Of a stretch of 10,031 nucleotides of DNA, positions 1 through 6,881 are shown in pieces. Every line of letters begins with the position of its first letter. Positions within the stretch are counted from its first letter, which is position 1. Under the pieces are notes generated by a model, which made no database searches, was not told the origin of the DNA, and worked only from the letters and a program-made list of their open reading frames with translations. The position numbers and the translations under genes are program-made. The stretch comes from Thermodesulfobacteriota bacterium (GTDB lineage Bacteria; Desulfobacterota; RBG-13-43-22), in NCBI GenBank assembly GCA_025454185.1, contig JALOOY010000017.1, positions 1 through 10,031 of the forward strand. The letters run 5' to 3'.

Positions 1-77
1 GAAACGCTGGGGCGATCCCCGGCCTGAAGGTCGACCGGAGCCGGAGATACAGGGAATTGTTCGGGAGGGCAGAACGA
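1..77. other. Left edge, no supported gene
   Basis: One forward frame from the window edge reads eight codons and stops at TGA 25-27, so this could be the last few residues of a gene outside the window. That is too short to identify. I see no other signal before the hairpin at 78. Confidence 0.3.
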
Positions 78-136
78 GGAGAGGGGCCTGCCCGATTCAG
101 CACGAAGGATGGCTGAATCGGGATAGGCCCCTCTCC
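78..136 (-). terminator. Long hairpin, probable terminator of the leftward gene
   Basis: Bases 78-89 pair perfectly with 125-136 (12 bp), and 91-101 pair perfectly with 112-122 (11 bp). Only a 1-by-2-base internal loop (90 / 123-124) separates the two helices, and the terminal loop is 10 bases (102-111). It begins 17 bases past the stop of the leftward gene at 154, where a terminator would lie. Neither flank has a strong T-run: on the minus strand the tail reads TCGTTCTG. It may therefore also act as an RNA 3'-end stabiliser, a bidirectional terminator or a dispersed palindromic element. The structure is certain; the role is inferred. Confidence 0.6.
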
Positions 137-153
137 AACGGGCAATGGTTGAT

Positions 154-723
154 TTATTTCGCCGCGGGGGGAACGGGAAGCCCGAGGATTTCCATGGCCT
201 GGACGGCCTTACCCTTGACCGTGTTGGCTAGAGCGACGGCATCGGCCAGGTTCCCGGACTTGAAGCCTTCCTGCGCCTTGGCCCAATCCGCGGTGGCGGC
301 GGCCAGCCCGGATTTGGCCGCGGCGAATTTCTCGGCCGTGAGGTTGGCGGGAAGCTTCTTGGCCTTGGAGAGGATATCCACCCGGCTCTGGACGGCCCCG
401 ACCATCTTGGGCAGTCCCTCGCTGAGGGTCGTCCAGCTTTTGGTCAATTCCTCCTTCTTGGTCTTGGCGGAGGCAACCAGGTCGTTCGCTTTGCCGACGA
501 GCCCCTGGGCTTCGCCGCCGACAGCCTTGTAATCGCCCTTGGCGAATTTTTCCTTCGCTGCCGCCAGAGCGCCTTCCAGCGATTTCACGTCATCCGGCAA
601 ATATTTGCCTGCTTCCGCTTTCGCTGTATTGAGCCGCGGGTGGCGCACACCTCCAAAGACGGCAAGTTTGTGGTAACGGGCCGCAACATGGACTGGTTCG
701 TGGGTTTGATTTGAAGTTGCCAA
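154..723 (-). CDS. Helical Ala/Lys-rich protein of unknown function, 5' end probably lost
   Basis: This is an open frame of 189 codons from a TTG at 723 to TAA at 156-154. From about residue 32 onward the protein is a regular alanine/lysine/glutamate-rich helical sequence (for example AKAEAGKYLPDDVKSLEGAL and AAAKEKFAKGDYKAV), ending in GLPVPPAAK. Proteins of this composition are usually exported or lipoproteins in Geobacter-like bacteria, with a signal peptide followed by the helical body. Here there is no signal peptide or lipobox. The first ~30 residues do not match the rest in character, and they are antisense to a remnant of a different gene at 637-714. I infer that the native 5' end was replaced by rearrangement, so this is either a pseudogene or a cytoplasmic fragment. 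A weak GGGGA precedes the TTG. An intact gene starting further in cannot be excluded. No function can be given. Confidence 0.6.
   Translation of the reverse strand: MATSNQTHEPVHVAARYHKLAVFGGVRHPRLNTAKAEAGKYLPDDVKSLEGALAAAKEKFAKGDYKAVGGEAQGLVGKANDLVASAKTKKEELTKSWTTLSEGLPKMVGAVQSRVDILSKAKKLPANLTAEKFAAAKSGLAAATADWAKAQEGFKSGNLADAVALANTVKGKAVQAMEILGLPVPPAAK
637..714 (+). pseudogene. Remnant of a linear amide C-N hydrolase (choloylglycine hydrolase-like) N-terminus
   Basis: Reading forward from 637, the frame gives RVAHTSKDGKFVVTGRNMDW followed by FVGLI and a TGA at 712-714. Choloylglycine hydrolases and penicillin V acylases (Ntn hydrolases) start, after processing, with a nucleophile Cys in a C-T-R-like context, and carry a conserved G-R-x-M/L-D-W motif about 15-18 residues later. 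The GRNMDW motif at 679-696 and the preceding DGK turn fit this well. The expected Cys codon would fall near 631, where the sequence instead reads Glu and where recognisable homology to the leftward gene ends. Only about 25 codons survive, with no start, so this is a scar and not a gene. Assignment rests on the motif alone. Confidence 0.45.
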
Positions 724-758
724 GGTGTCCCCTTTTATGGTAAATTGTAGTTACAATT
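717..758 (+). promoter_or_regulatory. Predicted promoter and operator of the toxin-antitoxin module
   Basis: A good -35 hexamer TTGCCA (717-722) is followed after 18 bases by a moderate -10 TAAATT (741-746). A perfect 7-bp inverted repeat, AATTGTA-GT-TACAATT (743-758), covers the -10 and the expected start of transcription. Type II antitoxins usually repress their own operon by binding such palindromes, so this is the likely operator for the antitoxin that starts at 775. The repeat is seen directly; the promoter and binding role are inferred. Confidence 0.6.
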
Positions 759-774
759 GACCCTGGAGGTGGGT

Positions 775-1035
775 ATGATTTCAGTCGGTGTCAAAGAGCT
801 CAAGTCCGGGCTGAGCCGTTTTATTGCCCGGGCGCGTGCAGGGGAGGAAATCGTCATTACCGATCACGGAAAGGATGTGGCCTTGATGGTGCCCCTTTCC
901 CGGGGAAGACAAGCGGTAAAATCCCTGATCCGCAAAGGAAAGGCCACCTGGTCGGGAGGGAAGCCCGCCGGCCTGGGCGGCGTCCGCATCAAGGGCAAGG
1001 CCCTTTCCAAAACCGTTGTTGAGGACCGTCGTTGA
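775..1035 (+). CDS. Phd/YefM-family antitoxin (VapB-type partner of VapC)
   Basis: This 86-residue protein begins MISVGVKELKSGLSRFIARA and continues with GEEIVITDHGKDVALMVPL, the typical Phd/YefM fold pattern: a beta-strand, the K-x-x-L-S helix, then the 'G-E-x-I-x-I-T-x-H-G-K' hairpin. In this family the N-terminal half dimerises and binds DNA, and the basic C-terminal tail (residues ~45-86) wraps the toxin active site. I chose the ATG at 775 because GGAGGT at 765-770 sits 4 bases upstream. A TTG at 757 in the same frame lies inside the operator palindrome and has no ribosome-binding site. The stop overlaps the toxin start, so the two are translationally coupled. Expression is probably autoregulated through the inverted repeat at 743-758. 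Confidence 0.88.
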   Translation: MISVGVKELKSGLSRFIARARAGEEIVITDHGKDVALMVPLSRGRQAVKSLIRKGKATWSGGKPAGLGGVRIKGKALSKTVVEDRR

Positions 1036-1454
1036 TCCTTTATCTGGATACCAGCAGCCTGGTTAAACTTTACGTGGAGGAAGCGCATACCGTTGTGGTG
1101 AAAGAGTGGATTGAAGATGCCGAACTGGTGGCCACCTGCCGGGTGGCTCACCCGGAGACTATTTCCGCTTTTCACCGGCGTTATCAACAAGGTGATTTCT
1201 CCAAGCCGGATTATGAAAAATTGACGGCCGGGTTCGTCGAGGACTGGCGAAAATATGTCGTTGTCGACTTCGATGAAATGGAAGCCGGGGTCCTGGTCGG
1301 AAAATACGGCCTGAGAGGTTTTGACGCCGTGCACCTCTCTTCGGCCAAAATGATAAGGCAGGACGCCGGTCTGGACCTGTTCTTTTCCTCTTTTGATCAT
1401 AGGCTGAACAACGCCGCCGCAGCCGAGGGATTTCAGGTGCTGCTGCCGGAATAA
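1032..1454 (+). CDS. vapC: VapC-like PIN-domain ribonuclease toxin
   Basis: This 140-residue single PIN domain would be a metal-dependent endoribonuclease that inhibits translation when free of antitoxin. The acidic active-site residues are all in place: Asp6 in YLDTSSLVK, Glu42 in HPETISAF, Asp98 in RGFDAVHLSSA, and Asp122 in the SSFDHRLNNAA segment. Length is normal for VapC. It starts at TTG 1032-1034, inside the antitoxin's last codons (TTGA overlap), and has no separate strong ribosome-binding site, which fits coupled translation and antitoxin excess. The actual RNA target cannot be read from the sequence; characterised VapC toxins cut initiator tRNA, other tRNAs or the sarcin-ricin loop of 23S rRNA. 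The module lies beside a rearrangement scar, consistent with mobile acquisition. Confidence 0.88.
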   Translation: MILYLDTSSLVKLYVEEAHTVVVKEWIEDAELVATCRVAHPETISAFHRRYQQGDFSKPDYEKLTAGFVEDWRKYVVVDFDEMEAGVLVGKYGLRGFDAVHLSSAKMIRQDAGLDLFFSSFDHRLNNAAAAEGFQVLLPE

Positions 1455-1500
1455 CGCGCAACTTAGAATAGAAAGACGACGGGATGAAGGAAATAAAAAC

Positions 1501-3003
1501 ATGATCACCTCATTGTTTCAATCCCTGAAAATATCCGTTACGGTTTTAGTGGCCCTGACCCTCCTGGGCCTTACCGCTTCCCCGGCCACGGGGCAAACGG
1601 CGAAACCGCCGGCGGAAAAAGCGGTAGTCGATAAGCAACCCCGGCGCCAGTTGACCATCGGCAACAAGCCCTGGACAGGGGATTTCGACCGGATGCTGGC
1701 CCGGCGCATGATCCGGGTGCTGGTCCCTTACAGCCGCACCCTCTATTTCAACGACAAGGGCCAGGAGCGGGGACTCGTGGCCGACACGGTGCGCGATTTC
1801 GAACGCTACATCAACAGGCAGCACCAGACCGGCAAGCGGCCGGTCACGGTCTACATGATCCCGACGACCCGCGACCGGCTTTTACCGGACGTGGCGGCCG
1901 GACTGGGGGACATCGCCGCCGGCAACCTGACCGTCACGCCCGAGCGGCTGGAACTCGTGGATTTTGTCGCCCCGGAAGACCAGAAGGGGATATCCGAGAT
2001 CGTGGTCACGGGGCCCAAGTCGGCCCCGGTCGAGAAAGTGGGGGACCTGTCGGGACGAAGGGTCCACGTGCGCCCTTCCAGCAGCTACTACGAAAGCCTC
2101 CAGGCATTGAACAAGCGGTTCAAGGAGGAAGGCCGGCCGGAGGCCATACCGGTTCCGGTCCCGGACACCCTGGAAGACGAAGATATGCTGGAAATGCTCA
2201 ACGCCGGCCTGCTGGAGGCCATTATCGTGGACAGTTGGAAGTCGCGCATGTGGGGGCAGATTTTACCCCGGATCCGGCCTGCCCGCGAAGCGAAGCTGCG
2301 GACCGCGGGCCACACCGGCTGGGCCATCCGCAAGGAGAGCCCCCAGCTGCGGGCGGCCCTCGAGGACTTCTACCACAAATTTCTGAAGAAGCAGGGGGTC
2401 CTCGAATTCCGGCACCGGCAGTACCTGAAACGGGTCAAGCAGATGAAAGACGCCACCGCGGCGGAAGAACTGAAACGGTTTGAGGAGACCATCGAGCTGT
2501 TCAAAAAATACGGCGACCGCTACCAGTTTGACCCCCTGATGCTCGCCGCCCAGGGCTATCAGGAGTCCCAACTGAACCAGAAGGCCAAGAGCCAGGTGGG
2601 GGCCATCGGGGTCATGCAGGTCATGCCCCGGACCGGCAGGGAGCTGAAGGTGGGCGACATCCGCATCACCGAACCGAACATCCACGCCGGCACCAAGTAC
2701 CTGGACCAGTTGATGACCCGCTATTTTGCCGATGCCCATTTCAGCGAGGGCAACCGGCCCCTCTTTGCCTTTGCCAGCTACAACGCCGGCCCCGGCAACA
2801 TGGCCAAGATGCGCAAGCTGGCCGGGCAGCGGGGCCTGGACCCCGACAAGTGGTTCAACAACGTGGAGCTGGTGGTGGCCGAGAAGATCGGACAGGAGAC
2901 CACCACCTACGTGCGCAACATCTACAAATACTACGTGGCCTACCGGCTGACCTTGGAGGCGGAGGAAGCCACCCGGAAAGCGAGGGAGCAGGTCTATAAA
3001 TAA
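1501..3003 (+). CDS. mltF: MltF-like lytic transglycosylase with periplasmic-binding domain
   Basis: This 500-residue exported protein is predicted to cleave the glycan strands of peptidoglycan between MurNAc and GlcNAc, forming 1,6-anhydroMurNAc ends. Residues ~1-31 form a signal peptide (hydrophobic ISVTVLVALTLLGLTA, then ATG-Q). Residues ~65-300 match the SBP_bac_3 solute-binding fold (for example the stretch beginning MIRVLVPYSRTLYF, and DIAAGNLTVTPERLELVDFV), as in MltF, where this domain regulates activity. Residues ~330-480 are the SLT catalytic domain: catalytic Glu355 in GYQESQLNQ, then GAIGVMQVMPRTG, SYNAGPGNM and TTTYVRNIYKYY. Length is close to that of E. coli MltF. The ATG at 1501 has AAGGAA 8 bases upstream. 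It follows vapC by 46 bases but is probably a separate unit. I see no lipobox, so membrane attachment is uncertain. Confidence 0.9.
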   Translation: MITSLFQSLKISVTVLVALTLLGLTASPATGQTAKPPAEKAVVDKQPRRQLTIGNKPWTGDFDRMLARRMIRVLVPYSRTLYFNDKGQERGLVADTVRDFERYINRQHQTGKRPVTVYMIPTTRDRLLPDVAAGLGDIAAGNLTVTPERLELVDFVAPEDQKGISEIVVTGPKSAPVEKVGDLSGRRVHVRPSSSYYESLQALNKRFKEEGRPEAIPVPVPDTLEDEDMLEMLNAGLLEAIIVDSWKSRMWGQILPRIRPAREAKLRTAGHTGWAIRKESPQLRAALEDFYHKFLKKQGVLEFRHRQYLKRVKQMKDATAAEELKRFEETIELFKKYGDRYQFDPLMLAAQGYQESQLNQKAKSQVGAIGVMQVMPRTGRELKVGDIRITEPNIHAGTKYLDQLMTRYFADAHFSEGNRPLFAFASYNAGPGNMAKMRKLAGQRGLDPDKWFNNVELVVAEKIGQETTTYVRNIYKYYVAYRLTLEAEEATRKAREQVYK

Positions 3004-3096
3004 CTGCCCAACGGTACGGTTGGTGGTGGTCCTTTTCTTCCAAAGGTAATATAGTTTAACTTACCGGCCGGTTCAGGCCAGGGAAAGGAGAAAAAC
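3004..3096 (+). promoter_or_regulatory. Spacer with possible aquaporin promoter
   Basis: This 93-base spacer lies between the transglycosylase stop and the aquaporin start. It contains TATAGT (3050-3055), a good -10 candidate, but no convincing -35 at the right distance. The ribosome-binding site AAAGGAG lies at 3084-3090, 6 bases from the ATG. A weak 5-bp inverted repeat, CCAAC/GTTGG (3008-3023), lacks a following T-run. Confidence 0.25.
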
Positions 3097-3780
3097 ATGA
3101 AAAAGTACGGCGCTGAATTTGTGGGAACTTTTTGGTTGGTCCTGGGCGGGTGTGGCAGCGCGGTCCTGGCCGCTGCCTTCCCCAATGTGGGTATTGGACT
3201 TATGGGTGTATCGTTGGCCTTCGGCCTGACCGTATTGACCATGGCCTTCGCCATCGGCCACATCTCCGGCTGTCATTTGAACCCGGCGGTATCCGTCGGC
3301 CTGTGGGTGGGGGGCCGTTTTGAGTCCCGGGAATTGCTGCCCTATATCGTGGCCCAGGTGCTGGGGGCCGTTGCGGCCGGCGGTGTGTTGTACGTCATCG
3401 CCAGCGGCAAGGCCGGATTCGACCTGGCGGCGGGTTTTGCCTCGAACGGCTACGCCGACCATTCTCCGGGGGGCTACTCGCTGCTGTCCGCCCTGGTGGC
3501 CGAGGTGGTGTTGACGTTCATGTTTTTAGTGATCATCCTCGGCTCCACCGATAAACGGGCTCCCCAGGGCTTGGCCCCCATCGCCATCGGTTTGGCCTTG
3601 ACGCTGATCCATTTGATCAGCATTCCCGTGACCAACACCTCCGTAAATCCCGCCCGCAGTACCGGGGTTGCCCTGTACGTAGGCGGCTGGGCCCTGGCCC
3701 AGCTTTGGCTTTTCTGGGTGGCCCCGCTGGCCGGGGCCGTTATCGGCGGACTGCTCTATCGATTTCTGGGAGAAGAATAA
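3097..3780 (+). CDS. aqpZ: Aquaporin Z, water channel
   Basis: This 227-residue MIP-family membrane channel has the length and pattern of bacterial AqpZ, with six membrane segments and two pore half-helices. Both NPA boxes are intact: HLNPAVS (Asn62-Ala64) and SVNPARS (Asn184-Ala186). The aromatic/arginine filter is the narrow, water-selective type: Phe42 (SLAFGLTV), His172 (TLIHLIS), Thr181 (VTNTSV) and Arg187 right after the second NPA. Glycerol facilitators have a Gly and a wider filter here, so water rather than glycerol is the expected substrate. Glu7 and Glu136, the two buried acidic residues of the family, are also present. It acts in the inner membrane, in osmotic water flux. A strong AAAGGAG precedes the ATG. 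It appears monocistronic; the link to neighbouring genes is not evident. Confidence 0.95.
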   Translation: MKKYGAEFVGTFWLVLGGCGSAVLAAAFPNVGIGLMGVSLAFGLTVLTMAFAIGHISGCHLNPAVSVGLWVGGRFESRELLPYIVAQVLGAVAAGGVLYVIASGKAGFDLAAGFASNGYADHSPGGYSLLSALVAEVVLTFMFLVIILGSTDKRAPQGLAPIAIGLALTLIHLISIPVTNTSVNPARSTGVALYVGGWALAQLWLFWVAPLAGAVIGGLLYRFLGEE

Positions 3781-3954
3781 TTGCGGGGGGAAGCCGGCAG
3801 CGGAGACGGCGGCAGACGTGGGGGACCGGGCGCGGCGCTTGCGGGGGAGGGGACCGGGGCGGCCCTCTCCCCTGATAAGAGGCTCGAACCTTAAACAATA
3901 CGCCCCGGGGCGATAGACCCCTGACCCAATCTCCATGCTGACGAGAAACAGATA
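3781..3954. other. G-rich intergenic spacer with a hairpin and a 12-bp palindrome
   Basis: No gene is supported here. A GC-rich hairpin can form from GGGGAG (3844-3849) plus GGG (3850-3852) pairing with CCC (3863-3865) and CTCCCC (3867-3872), with one bulged T. It has no T-run, so it is only a weak terminator candidate for aqpZ. A perfect palindrome, CGCCCCGGGGCG, occupies 3901-3912, 42 bases before the kinase ATG, and could be a regulator site. The kinase has only a poor ribosome-binding site (GAGAAAC), suggesting a low expression level. Confidence 0.35.
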
Positions 3955-6243
3955 ATGCCCGTCCGGCTATCCCTTGTTATCCTGATGCTAATCATTACCG
4001 GTGCCCCGCTTAGGGGCCAATCGACGGCAGCACCCGGCGCCGTGGCCGGTTCCGCCACCGAGTCCCCTGCGATCGCCGCCATAGCCGGGACCGATTTTTC
4101 CAATAAGACCATTTTGTTGCTCCACGCCTACAGTTACGAAATCGCCTCGTATCTTGTTATGGATCCGGTTCTTGAAAAAAAATTTTCCGCAGCCGGACTG
4201 GATGCCAACCGCCTCCATTACGAATTCCTGGACCTGTCCAAACACCCTGATCCGGAACACCGGCGGGCCATCGTCGGTTATCTCGATCGCAAGTACGGCA
4301 AAAACCCGGTCGACCTGATCATTGCCTTGCACAGCCCTGCTCTAAGCTTTCTGGTCGAGGAAGGCCGAAATCTTTTCCCGGGTGTCCCGGTGATCAACGT
4401 GATCGCTGATCCCGAGTTCCTGACCAATGAGGATTTCCGGACCAGACAATTCCGCCTGATGGAGGGTCTTGGGCGCCCCTTTGTCATTTTGCCTTTTTCG
4501 ATTAATGCCGACGCCACCGTAAAAAACATCCTCAGCCTCCTTCCGGACACCCGCACCCTGGTGGTGGTCAGCGGAAGCGGCCTTCTGGACAGGGGACTTG
4601 AAAAAACCGTGCGCCGCAGTCTGGCGGCCTGGCAGGGACAATTGAAGATAGAGTATGTTAGCGCATTGCCCCTAGAGGAGGTGCTCAAAAGTTCTGCCGC
4701 GCTGGCCTCCGGGGCCGCCATCTTGTTTACCATCTTTTCGGCCGACCCGCAGGGAAGGACCTATCGACCTCCCGACGTAGTCCGCAACATCAGCCGGGCC
4801 GCCAAGGCGCCTGTCTTTGGTCTCTACGACTCTCTGATAGGAAACAAGGGCATAGTCGGCGGCAGCATGCCGAGTTTCGGTCGCGAAGCGGAACGGACCG
4901 TCGAACTGGCTCTGGAGATCCTGGGCGGTAACCCCCCCAGGGAACCCGTTACCATGACACCGGCCCCCCGCCTGTCCTTATTTGACTGGGAACAGTTGCA
5001 GCGATGGGGGCTGGAGGAGAAAAGCCTCCCCCCCGGAAGCATCGTTCTGAATCGTCCCAAAACCATCTGGAGCGAATACAAGGAATTTGTCCTCGGGGGT
5101 CTGGCGATCCTGCTGGCTCAGACCGCTCTGGTAACTGGGTTGCTGGCACAGCGGCGGCGAAAAAAAACGGCCGAGGTGGCGCTGCGTGAAAAAACCGAGG
5201 AACTGGATCAATTCTTCAACGTCACCCTCGACGTGCTATGCATTGCGAATACCGACGGCTACTTTCTGCGCATGAATCCCGCCTTGGAAAGGATACTGGG
5301 CTATACCCGCGAAGAACTCATGGCCCGGCCGTTCTTCGACCTCATCCATTCCGACGATTTGGAAGGCACCCGGGCGGCTTTTTCTGCTTTGGCCTCCCGG
5401 CAGAAAGTATATGCTTTCGATAATCGTTACCGCTGTAGGGACGGCAGCTATCGCTGGCTGCAATGGAGTTCCTCCCCGGCCGGAAAGCTGCTTTATGCCT
5501 CCGCCCGCGACGTAACCGAGTACAAGCAGGCCTTGCAGGCCCTGCAGGAAAATGAAAGGGCCCTGCGTCAGAATCAGGCCGATCTTCGGGAACTGACCGG
5601 ACGTTTGATTTCGGCACAGGAGGAAGAGCGGCGCCATCTGGCCCGTGAACTCCATGACGATTTCACCCAGCGGCTGGCGGTCCTCTCCATCGAGGCGGGA
5701 AAACTGGAAGAGCAGCTCGCGGGGAGTCCGGATTCCTGCAAGGAAAAGTTGGAGCAGATGAAGTACCAACTGGTTAGCGTTGCCGGGGATATCAACGGAC
5801 TGGCCCGCCAGCTTCACCCGTCCATCCTGGACGATCTGGGCCTGGTCAGGGCTATTGAGTCCGAGTGCAATGCTTTTCTGGCGAGGGAAGGGATTCCTAT
5901 TTTCTTTAGCCACGAAAATGTCCCGCCCGATCTCGGGAAGGATGTCTCTTTAACTCTGTACCGGATTGTCCAGGAGGGTTTGAGGAACATTTCCAAGCAT
6001 GCCTGCGCCGAGCAGATCACTGTTTCCTTGAAAGGCTCTGCCCAGGAAATCCGGCTTTCCGTTGAGGATAACGGCATCGGATTTGATTTAACTGAGGGGC
6101 GGAAAGCACCGGGCCTGGGACTCTCGAGCATGGGCGAACGCGTACGGCTCATTGCCGGCGAATTTTCCATCAAGTCTCGACCCGGTGAAGGTACCCTGAT
6201 CATCGTAAGAGTACCTTTTGGATCAAAGAGGATCGGAGAATGA
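3955..6243 (+). CDS. Sensor histidine kinase: ABC_sub_bind-like periplasmic sensor, PAS, HisKA_3/HATPase
   Basis: This 762-residue membrane kinase is predicted to sense a ligand outside the inner membrane and phosphorylate the regulator encoded immediately downstream. Residues ~1-22 form a signal peptide or anchor. Residues ~50-345 resemble the ABC_sub_bind binding-protein fold (KTILLLHAYSYEIASY, PVDLIIALHSPAL, GVPVINVIADPE, APVFGLYDSLIGNKGIVGG). Residues 378-398 form a membrane helix followed by RRRKK and a short coiled coil. A PAS domain covers ~418-525 (LCIANTDGYF, NPALERILGYTREEL, RDVTEYKQ). The transmitter is of the NarX/DesK class: phospho-acceptor His567 in ARELHDDFTQRL, N-box Asn678 in EGLRNISKHA, and ATP-binding DNGIGFD (705-711) and GLGLSSMGERV (from 720). 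All key residues are intact, so it should be active. The ligand is unknown; binding-protein sensors of this kind may detect amino acids, sugars or similar small solutes. Confidence 0.92.
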   Translation: MPVRLSLVILMLIITGAPLRGQSTAAPGAVAGSATESPAIAAIAGTDFSNKTILLLHAYSYEIASYLVMDPVLEKKFSAAGLDANRLHYEFLDLSKHPDPEHRRAIVGYLDRKYGKNPVDLIIALHSPALSFLVEEGRNLFPGVPVINVIADPEFLTNEDFRTRQFRLMEGLGRPFVILPFSINADATVKNILSLLPDTRTLVVVSGSGLLDRGLEKTVRRSLAAWQGQLKIEYVSALPLEEVLKSSAALASGAAILFTIFSADPQGRTYRPPDVVRNISRAAKAPVFGLYDSLIGNKGIVGGSMPSFGREAERTVELALEILGGNPPREPVTMTPAPRLSLFDWEQLQRWGLEEKSLPPGSIVLNRPKTIWSEYKEFVLGGLAILLAQTALVTGLLAQRRRKKTAEVALREKTEELDQFFNVTLDVLCIANTDGYFLRMNPALERILGYTREELMARPFFDLIHSDDLEGTRAAFSALASRQKVYAFDNRYRCRDGSYRWLQWSSSPAGKLLYASARDVTEYKQALQALQENERALRQNQADLRELTGRLISAQEEERRHLARELHDDFTQRLAVLSIEAGKLEEQLAGSPDSCKEKLEQMKYQLVSVAGDINGLARQLHPSILDDLGLVRAIESECNAFLAREGIPIFFSHENVPPDLGKDVSLTLYRIVQEGLRNISKHACAEQITVSLKGSAQEIRLSVEDNGIGFDLTEGRKAPGLGLSSMGERVRLIAGEFSIKSRPGEGTLIIVRVPFGSKRIGE

Positions 6244-6881
6244 AAAAACCGCGAATTCTTTTGGCCGATGACCACAAAATTGTGCTCGAGGGATTAAAGG
6301 GCCTCCTGGAGCCGGAGTTTGAACTGGTGGGGACTGTGGAAGACGGCCGAGCCTTGGTGGCGCAAGCGGCCAAACTTCGTCCCGATGTGATTGTGGCGGA
6401 TATTTCCATGCCCCGGCTCAACGGCATCGACGCGGTCCAACAAATCAAAAAAACAGCTCCAGCGATCAAGGTCGTGTTTCTAACCATGCATCCGGACGTT
6501 ACCTATGCCGCCGGCGCCTTCGAGGCCGGCGCCTCGGGCTTTGTCTTAAAGCACTCGGCCTCCACGGAACTGATCACGGCCCTCCGGGAGGCCCTTCAGG
6601 GGCGAACCTACGTAACCCCCCTGATCGCCGGAGACCTTATCCGCACCTATCAGAGAAAAGGTTTTCCAACCGCACCTTCCTCGGCCGAACTGAGTTCGCG
6701 CCAGAGGGAGGTATTGCAGCTCCTGGCCGAAGGTAAATCCGCCAAGGAGATCGGGGCCCTTCTGAATATTTCGGCCAGGACCGTTGAATTCCACAAGTAC
6801 CGGATCATGGAACTCCTCCACATCAAGACCAGCGCCGAACTGGTCCAGTATGCCGTGAAGCAGGGCCTCATCTCCGTCTAA
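6240..6881 (+). CDS. NarL/LuxR-family response regulator
   Basis: This 213-residue regulator has a receiver domain (~1-120) and a LuxR-type helix-turn-helix (~148-208). Receiver residues are complete: acidic Asp10-Asp11 (LADDHKIVL), phospho-acceptor Asp54 (VIVADISMP), Thr82 (FLTMH) and Lys104 (FVLKHSA). The DNA-binding part shows the family signature: LSSRQREVLQLLAEGKSAKE, then IGALLNISARTVEFHKYRIM. Its ATG lies in an ATGA overlap with the kinase stop, and AGAGGA at 6227-6232 is its ribosome-binding site inside the kinase gene. The two genes are therefore coupled and form a cognate pair. HisKA_3 kinases are generally paired with this regulator class. Likely targets include its own neighbourhood, such as the repeated sites at 6952-7040, but this is inference. 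Confidence 0.95.
   Translation: MKKPRILLADDHKIVLEGLKGLLEPEFELVGTVEDGRALVAQAAKLRPDVIVADISMPRLNGIDAVQQIKKTAPAIKVVFLTMHPDVTYAAGAFEAGASGFVLKHSASTELITALREALQGRTYVTPLIAGDLIRTYQRKGFPTAPSSAELSSRQREVLQLLAEGKSAKEIGALLNISARTVEFHKYRIMELLHIKTSAELVQYAVKQGLISV

Noticed and set aside
149..532. Forward open frame of 127 codons opposite the leftward gene
   Set aside because: It mirrors the leftward coding frame, which has the coherent helical composition; the forward translation has no family character or ribosome-binding site.
625..660. Lipobox-like Cys codon (CAPPAA) in another leftward frame near 645
   Set aside because: The residue before Cys is Arg and no hydrophobic signal peptide precedes it, so a frameshifted lipoprotein start is not supported.
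864..1508. Long leftward open frame across the toxin-antitoxin genes
   Set aside because: It is antisense to two clearly recognised genes, including the PIN catalytic residues, and has no plausible product features.
2263..2739. Leftward open frame of 158 codons inside the transglycosylase gene
   Set aside because: It is a shadow frame of a GC-rich gene; the forward frame carries the SLT motifs and catalytic Glu.
3008..3023. Inverted repeat CCAAC/GTTGG after the transglycosylase stop as a terminator
   Set aside because: Only 5 bp of stem and no T-run; too weak to call.
3935..3955. Six-codon leader ORF (MLTRNR) whose TAA overlaps the kinase ATG as TAATG
   Set aside because: It has no ribosome-binding site, and an ORF this short is expected by chance; not enough to claim translational control.
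5236..5913. Leftward 225-codon open frame within the kinase gene
   Set aside because: The forward strand there encodes the PAS domain and the H-box; the reverse product has no recognisable domain.
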